Positions 60,664-64,000 of a DNA stretch of 64,000 nucleotides are shown here, piece by piece. Position 1 is the first letter of the stretch, and every line of letters starts with the position of its first letter. The stretch lies in contig NC_087068.1 of assembly GCF_963678635.1 (NCBI RefSeq), positions 7,619,027 through 7,683,026 of the forward strand, in the 5' to 3' direction. The DNA comes from Symsagittifera roscoffensis (taxonomy: Eukaryota; Xenacoelomorpha; Acoela; Convolutidae). The notes below the pieces were generated by a model that ran no database searches, was not told where the DNA came from, and saw only the letters and a list, made by a program, of their open reading frames with translations. Made by a program: the position numbers and the translations under genes.

Positions 60664-63474
60664 CGTGTGTGTGTGTCGTTTGAACGGCAATAAAATGTAG
60701 ATTTTTTAAAAATAAATTTTTCGTGTCGGTTGTGGTGTAAAATTTCAAAGTTGTAAAAATTGATCGCTCCAACTATTATTAGACAACAATTTTTTATGGC
60801 TTGTTTTGTTTTCGGTTCAATTGGCTGTTTTTTCATCTGAGTGGCCGCTCGGTAAACAAAAGTTTTCAACTATTTTTTTTGCATTTTGATTTCTCCCATT
60901 TTTTATTCACTAGCTTGCAATGCTACGCTTGCTCATTATTGCATGCGATACAAATCTTCGCCTCGCCTCTATGTAAATAGTTGATTTGTACAACCCGATT
61001 TTCAGATCGTTAGTTTAGTTTTTTCAACGCATGTTTTTTGCAACACAACATTTTGGTGTCATTGGCCTTGAAAAAGTATACCTTGAATGAAAAACGTAAG
61101 AATTTTAAATTTTTTTTAAAAATTTTTAAATAGGGATGGGAACTTGCTTCGCTACTTGCACAGCGGACTGCGGTCGAATAGTAGACAACTTTTATTTCAT
61201 ACCCGTCAAAAAGTAGACAAATTCAAGTATTGGCAAATCAGAGTGGAGAAAGAAAAACAACCTCATGCAAGAATAAAAAAATATTTATTTCGTACTTTTG
61301 TTCGATTCTGATTGGTTAATACAGATTTTGTCTATTTCATGACGTGTATACTTGATGGTTTGTCTATTTTTTTGTTTAGCTTTGCACAGCGACCGGCTTT
61401 CATTGTTGGAGTTTGCTTAATGTTACCTGCTTGTCGAATGTGGCTATTCTTGGGAAATCCTGCGGCCGATTTTTTTAAAACTCATAATACGACAATTAAA
61501 ATGAAACTTTTTGAATTAGTTTTTTATCGGGGTGGAAATTCTTTAACAGGTACTGTGGAAGGAATTTATAACAAAATTGTTTGCGTTCCTGTTCTTGAGA
61601 TTTTAGACACTTCAAGTTTGGAAGTCTTATTTGTAATATTTTGTTTCAACTTTCTAATTGTTTGTACTCGAAGTGGTTTTCTTTTTTTTTAAATCCAATT
61701 TTTTAACTAGCTGTTCTTTACGGTAGTTTTTTATACCATTTGAAAATTTTAGAGGTCCTACGCTGATCTTTGGCGGTTTCACGGGTATTGACCTTTGTAA
61801 AATTGCCACTAGGGGATAATTAACGCACGAGATCTATCGTGCTATTAATGCGTAAGCGGCGGTTTTTCTTTTCATTTGGTTAACTAGCACCCGGCCAAGC
61901 TCCTGTTGTTCAATCATGAGTCTTTTTTCTTCGGGGTGAGAGATGCCATCCATTTTGCCGCAGCCGGTCGGTCTCACTTTGAGGCGGATGACACTGCGAC
62001 CCCTCCAACTGGAAGCGGCGATAGAATCCGACTGGAAAGTCATTCCAAGTTGATCTTATTGATACAAGCCGCTCAATACGCTTTTTTACAGGGTGTGTGC
62101 GGGGGAGATTTATTTCGATTTTTTTTTAATTCGTCAAGTTTTTGAATCAAATTGTTTCAAAGAGCAGTCGGAACCTTCGGGGTTTGCCCTGATATGGGGG
62201 GTCTTGTTCTGTTCCTTGCTGCAAATAGATTCAGATGTTCTGAATGAGCATTAGAGCTATTCCATGACACCAGTTTTTGCCAACAGAAAATCGACGTCTC
62301 TAGCCAATATTAGTTCTAATAACCGTTCTTCACTGTCCTTTATTTATGATTTGGAGAAAAAAATTCTTTCTTTTTATAGGTTATTAATAAACTTTTCCAA
62401 GTCGTTTTGAGTGCACATCCAGATCCAACGAGAGTAAATTAAAATGAGGAACGCTTTTCCAGTTAAAGTTCCGAATTTTCAGAAACATTATTTTCTCGAA
62501 GTATATAAATTTTCCATATTTTTAATGAGCAATGAACGTAGTGAGTACTCTTGTATAGGTCTGCTAATTTTTTTTCAGGAAAAAGTCTTAAAATTTGTTT
62601 TTCATTGATTAGTCTATGCATGCTTACCACTCTTTTTGATTGTGATTGGTATGGTATATTCACAAGTCTAAGTTGTTAGCCCAGTTCATTAACTGTTGAC
62701 ATTGTGCGACCAAATTCTTTTCCAACTATTAGCATACCAAACAAAAGCAATATTGAAAATGCTAAACAAAATAAGCAGAGTGGTCTCTAGGTAATATAAT
62801 ATTTTTTGGTCATCGATATTTCCCCCATTTGATTGTGCCCCTAATGTTAGCTTCAATAAGGGGATGTAGCTCAGATGGTAGAGCGCTCGCTTAGCATGCG
62901 AGAGGTACGGGGATGGATGCACCTCATCTCCAAGTCGTAGGATTTTATGATGCACGAAGTACGAAATTAGTCCACCAATAATTACTTTCATGGAGAGTAT
63001 TTCTCGGTCTCAGTTTTACCAATTCATACTGCAAAAAGCTTTTTTCTTGCTTTTGTCTCATTTTTCCCAATGTTTTTCTCGGTTTTACTTCTAAAACTTT
63101 TTCCGAAAGGTAAGGCATGTTATGTTGTACATGGAAGTTGAAACTGTGGATTCGCAACATAAGAAGCATTTGTGGAAAAGTGGGTTAGGGGTTTTATTTG
63201 GAAGCGTCTAGCGACGTACCAGTTTCCATCAGCGGTGTCAAAACGCTGATGCAAACTACCTTTCTTGCAATTGTTTATATGTTGGTTTTCCAGGTTCCTT
63301 TTTACTGGAATGGTCTTACTTGGAACTCGCTGTTTCAGGTGGGCACTCGGAGATACATGGCACCTGAGGTGTTGGAGGGCGCCATCATCTTCACAGCCGA
63401 GGCATTCCTCAGGATAGACGTGTATGCGGCTGCACTTGTCTTGTGGGAACTGCTCTCATGTACAAACATTCTGG
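41580..63474 (+). CDS. ACVR2: Activin/TGF-beta type II receptor, ACVR2-like (3' partial)
   Basis: Transmembrane Ser/Thr kinase that binds activin/BMP-type ligands and phosphorylates type I receptors. Exons: 41580-41592, 41919-42188, 45185-45361, 45928-46088, 53859-54009, 54413-54582, 57249-57453, 57859-58040 and 63339-63474; all phases agree and the last exon ends in a donor, so the gene continues past the edge. Signal peptide [14 protein letters not shown] is split by intron 1. The ectodomain ends with the family motif CCC, six residues, CN (residues 124-134). Transmembrane helix about 172-196 ([18 protein letters not shown]). Kinase: [10 protein letters not shown] (288-297), VAVK (K311), HRDIKSRN (D406), DFG (D424), [13 protein letters not shown] (445-457) and FLRID, typical of type II activin receptors. 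No GS box precedes the kinase, which excludes type I. Introns reach 7.8 kb and hold repeats. Confidence 0.92.
42615..42711 (+). repeat. Imperfect inverted repeat (hairpin)
   Basis: Arms 42615-42654 and 42671-42711 carry TTGCTCTTTTTTATTATTTC and its complement with few mismatches, with TTCTGTCTGT in each arm. Related sequence recurs at 42240-42480 and 43140-43480. ACVR2 intron 2. Confidence 0.8.
42781..42974 (+). mobile_element. Short MITE with perfect 21-base inverted ends
   Basis: GGATCTACTTAACAATCCC at 42781 and its exact complement ending at 42974 (21 bases matched at each end). Interior includes CCAATCAGAAT. No clear target duplication. ACVR2 intron 2. Confidence 0.75.
43140..43480 (+). 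repeat. Tandem repeat, ~123-base units
   Basis: GTTGCATGCAAAACTCTGTG at 43275 and GTTGCATGCAAAACCCTTTG at 43398 start two well-conserved units, each with TTGCTCTGTTTTTTAATAAG and CTGTCTATTCGAGCTTTT. A third, diverged unit precedes them. Confidence 0.8.
43670..44360 (+). repeat. Degenerate tandem repeat, ~100-base units
   Basis: Recurrent AACTTGAAATAGTTCAAAGT, TTCATCGTTTCAATAGCT and AGAAAAACTT blocks, about six diverged units. ACVR2 intron 2. Confidence 0.6.
44413..44812 (+). mobile_element. Element with ~45-base inverted ends
   Basis: CTTAGTATATCTTTA and GAGAAGCCGGTTGC on the left match the complement of GCAACCGGCTTCTTTTTCAG and TAAAGATATACTTAG on the right. The 80-codon frame inside (44467-44709) has no family resemblance. 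ACVR2 intron 2. Confidence 0.7.
44878..44990 (+). repeat. SINE-like unit, GTGGTG family
   Basis: GGAGCGGTGGTGAAG and GGATGTTCGAGGCCCACC resemble pol III A- and B-boxes. GTGATCCGTGCTCG follows, as in the copy at 24601-24715. ACVR2 intron 2. Confidence 0.55.
46586..46850 (+). repeat. Degenerate G-rich minisatellite
   Basis: About 25 imperfect units around GGCAGCGCAAG (period near 10). The strand is strongly purine/G-biased, unlike its surroundings. It ends about 80-100 bases before LINE ORF1-like sequence. ACVR2 intron 4. Confidence 0.8.
46930..49500 (+). mobile_element. Decayed CR1/Jockey-type LINE (ORF1 end, endonuclease, RT)
   Basis: A non-LTR retrotransposon relic in ACVR2 intron 4, same strand. 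ORF1 C-terminal remnant at about 46945-47230 ([20 protein letters not shown]) with a frameshift and an in-frame stop. The AP endonuclease runs about 47300-48213: NVRSL start, [18 protein letters not shown] and SDQNPIS (S/DHxP-like site with N for H, so probably inactive). RT follows at about 48420-49060: [34 protein letters not shown] and FADDTKL. The RT C-terminal part follows to about 49495 ([16 protein letters not shown]). A TGA at 49063 breaks the RT, and about 150-200 residues between endonuclease and RT are missing. Confidence 0.85.
48331..48408 (+). repeat. 39-base tandem duplication inside the LINE
   Basis: Two copies (48331-48369, 48370-48408) beginning TTCGAGAAATGCATATTTGA, differing at one base. 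It is 13 codons long, so it keeps frame. It sits at the endonuclease-RT deletion junction. Confidence 0.9.
50130..50400 (+). mobile_element. MITE-1 fragment (diverged)
   Basis: GAAGACAAACTGCACTACCG, AAAACGTAATCGAATTCTG and ATTGATCCAGTGTTCTCGAA follow the MITE-1 internal order. Ends missing. ACVR2 intron 4. Confidence 0.55.
51042..51530 (+). repeat. Four diverged ~150-base units
   Basis: Each begins CAACTGGTGTGTGCT or its variant, then TTGTCGACTTAGTGG or its variant and a CACTGTT block, starting near 51042, 51175, 51340 and 51470. Single units also occur near 35238. ACVR2 intron 4. Confidence 0.6.
51655..51735 (+). mobile_element. MITE-1 5' fragment
   Basis: GTGAAGACTCTTATATAGGT, then TCGTTCACGCCAG and TTTTTTTCAGC, as at the left end of other copies. 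Confidence 0.45.
52290..53100 (+). repeat. Degenerate ~200-base satellite-like repeat block
   Basis: Contains GTGGGGGGAATATTTGACC, AAACTACTCTCCCAAATCTG and CAAGTGGCTACGCCC, in the same order as at 35377-35720. Confidence 0.55.
53297..53313 (+). repeat. GCGAAG/CTTCGC terminal hairpin
   Basis: GCGAAGCTCAGCTTCGC, 6-bp stem, preceded by CTGTATGGCAATTAAT as in the copy at 31562. Confidence 0.6.
53330..53655 (+). mobile_element. MITE-1 copy lacking its 5' end
   Basis: ATGAGGACAAATCGCACTC, TTTTCCAGCGCAGTAATG, TTGGGTTAGTTTTATC and AAAGTGTCAATCATAAATTG follow the family order; it ends TTTGCATTTATTGACAATT. About 200 bases before ACVR2 exon 5. Confidence 0.6.
54715..55235 (+). repeat. Uninverted relative of the palindrome locus, with tRNA-like core
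   Basis: Matches 35775-36320 in order (AAAGCTGGTGTAATAGTATG, TGATCAATAACCAGCTACTA, TATCATGGATCTGTAGCG) but lacks the fold-back. TAGCGTAGAGG and GGGTTCAAACCTGGG are A- and B-box-like. It ends with the GCGAAG/CTTCGC hairpin (55208-55224). ACVR2 intron 6. Confidence 0.65.
55806..56015 (+). repeat. Two SINE-like units in tandem, GGCGCAGATG family
   Basis: First unit near 55816 (GTATCGCAGATGGAAGGACC), second at 55942 (TGGCGCAGATGCGAGAGCG, then AGATTCAAATCCGGC as B-box). The linker TAGCTGCTTAATTGTTGGC also accompanies the copies at 27712 and 37739. Confidence 0.5.
56460..57095 (+). mobile_element. MITE-1 copy plus a second partial copy
   Basis: The first starts ATTAATGAACGTAGTGAAGA (56461) and runs to about 56820. 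The second, from about 56930, repeats only the 3' half (ATCGATCAAGTTTTCTCTAA, AAAAAAGCGTCAAAGAGC). ACVR2 intron 6, ending about 150 bases before exon 7. Confidence 0.6.
58276..58585 (+). mobile_element. MITE-1 family element, shortened
   Basis: TTCATGAACGTAGTTAAT at the start and CTTCATGACTTTTTTCTAAC at the end; interior GGAAGACAAACTCCACTGTC and AATGTGATCGACTTCTAG. ACVR2 intron 8. Confidence 0.65.
58933..59060 (+). repeat. 64-base tandem duplication
   Basis: AATGGCTGGGTATTAGACAA at 58933 and AATGGCTGGGTACTAGACAA at 58997 begin two units with about 90% identity. Confidence 0.85.
59095..59665 (-). mobile_element. Reverse-strand LINE RT fragment
   Basis: Read on the minus strand: [18 protein letters not shown] (near 59640-59580), [17 protein letters not shown] (near 59530-59480), [13 protein letters not shown] (near 59335-59295) and [10 protein letters not shown] (near 59280-59250). 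These are RT blocks of a CR1/Jockey/RTE-like element, with frameshifts between them. It differs from the + strand LINE (FADDN versus FADDT). ACVR2 intron 8. Confidence 0.75.
60116..60530 (+). mobile_element. MITE-1 family element, diverged
   Basis: TCAATGAATGTAGTGAAGG at the start, AAACTCATTGACATTTTTCC near the end; interior GTAAAATTATGATCGACTTT. ACVR2 intron 8. Confidence 0.6.
60623..60676 (+). repeat. (TG)n microsatellite
   Basis: About 27 TG units with two GC interruptions near 60660-60664. Frames crossing it are spurious. Confidence 0.95.
61166..61381 (+). mobile_element. Second Mutator-like MITE copy with target duplication
   Basis: Diverged inverted arms with TAGTAGACAA ends and GATTCTGATTGGTTAATACA, as in 29084-29302. 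TTGCACAGCG flanks it on both sides (61156-61165 and 61382-61391). ACVR2 intron 8. The long frame across its right part is not a gene. Confidence 0.7.
61730..62230 (+). repeat. Dispersed repeat, copy 2 of 2
   Basis: Pairs with 18180-18600 through AATTAACGCACG, GCTATTAATGCGTAAGCGG, GAGCAGTCGGAACCTTCGG and GTCTTGTTCTG. Confidence 0.55.
62527..62610 (+). mobile_element. MITE-1 5' fragment
   Basis: GAGCAATGAACGTAGTGAGT, then TTTTTCAGGAAAAAGTCTTA, and a break after about 80 bases. Confidence 0.6.
62860..62932 (+). pseudogene. tRNA-Ala(AGC) pseudogene
   Basis: Identical to the gene at 33425 through the anticodon arm except one D-loop base, but the T-arm is broken: CGGGG faces CACCT and the B-box reads GGGATGGATGC in place of GGGATCGATGC. 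The 5' flank (CCCCCATTTGATT) resembles the flank of the good copy (CCCCCATTCGATT), so it is a duplicated segment. ACVR2 intron 8. Confidence 0.8.
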
Positions 63475-63556
63475 GTCAGTACTAGAAAACCGCTTGAATT
63501 ATTTGAATAAATTAGGAATACATTATCACCTGATTAGATCAGGAATTAAGAGGGGT

Positions 63557-64000
63557 CTTATGCACTAAACGGGTCTTATGTCCAAAATCAAATTTTCTAC
63601 ATCGTTAGCTGGAAATTATGCGATTAAATATGATAATTTTAGCCAATAAAATTCAAGTTAGACGGTCAGGCATTCCGATCAACCTTTCCAGCAGATAAAA
63701 ATATTAGCCGAAATTTCCGAAAAGATGGAACTTTGTAAAATAATCAAATTAATTTTGAGTTACTTGTGAAACCTTGCACAGACAAGGAAAACTTAATAAA
63801 ACGGCTTGACAAAAAAATTCAAATTAATAATTCGGCTAATAATTTTATCTGCTTGAAACGGCAGAATATTAATTATTTCATTTGAAATGGCAGAAAATGT
63901 CGATGGAACTTGATTGGCTAATTAGCCAATCAAATTCAACCACAATAATTTCAGTTCAAGAGATGTAGAAATAATGATTTTGGGCCGTTTAGTGCATAAC
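63557..64000 (+). mobile_element. MITE with ~40-base inverted ends at the window edge
   Basis: TTATGCACTAAACGG (63558) matches the complement of CCGTTTAGTGCATAAC (63985-64000), and CCAAAATCAAATTTTCTACATC matches the complement of the adjoining right-hand stretch, with a small insertion in the left arm. It begins about 80 bases after ACVR2 exon 9. Any target duplication on the right lies outside. Confidence 0.75.

Noticed and set aside
60501-60869. Frames across the TG microsatellite giving Cys-Val or His-Thr runs
   Set aside because: Repeat artefacts.

Overview
The window is eukaryotic nuclear DNA from an invertebrate animal that I cannot place more precisely. The evidence is intron-split animal genes with GT-AG junctions (coronin, the HOPS/CORVET subunit VPS16, an activin type II receptor), AT-rich introns and spacers, pol III tRNA-like elements, and a mixed transposon load (LTR, LINE, several inverted-repeat families, tRNA-derived SINEs). 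All three host genes and both long retroelement reading frames are on the + strand.

Layout. (1) 1 to about 13200: the 3' part of a very large, apparently intact Ty3/Gypsy-type LTR retrotransposon. Its pol frame enters from the left edge with a complete integrase and ends in a macrodomain-like segment. A 508-base gap follows, then a single uninterrupted 2959-codon frame in the usual env position. That frame carries a coiled coil and an SGNH-hydrolase domain with all four catalytic landmarks. A candidate 3' LTR closes the element. (2) 13507-19698: coronin, six coding exons, with a possible alternative C-terminus lacking the coiled coil. (3) 19699-22622: spacer with one SINE-like unit. (4) 22623-33960: VPS16, ten coding exons that I could join in frame over 2649 bases (882 residues), including one GC-AG intron. 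A tRNA-Ala gene lies in its last intron. (5) 33961-41579: repeat-filled spacer with a perfect 143-base-arm palindrome. (6) 41580 to beyond the right edge: an ACVR2-like receptor, nine coding exons in the window, from a split signal peptide to the kinase APE motif; the 3' end lies outside. Its introns hold a decayed LINE, a reverse-strand RT scrap and many inverted-repeat elements.

How the genes relate. The host genes have unrelated jobs: actin turnover, endolysosomal tethering and TGF-beta/activin signalling. They look like ordinary neighbours, not an operon. Most of the novelty is in the retroelement, which may pair a hydrolase (SGNH) and an ADP-ribose-binding-like fold (macrodomain) with standard integration machinery. 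There is also a family of short elements with inverted ends (called MITE-1 below), present in a dozen or so full or partial copies, one forming the sequence next to the last VPS16 splice acceptor.

Limits: exon joins were made by eye from splice consensus, reading phase and family knowledge. Element boundaries are approximate unless a target duplication is stated. No searches were run.
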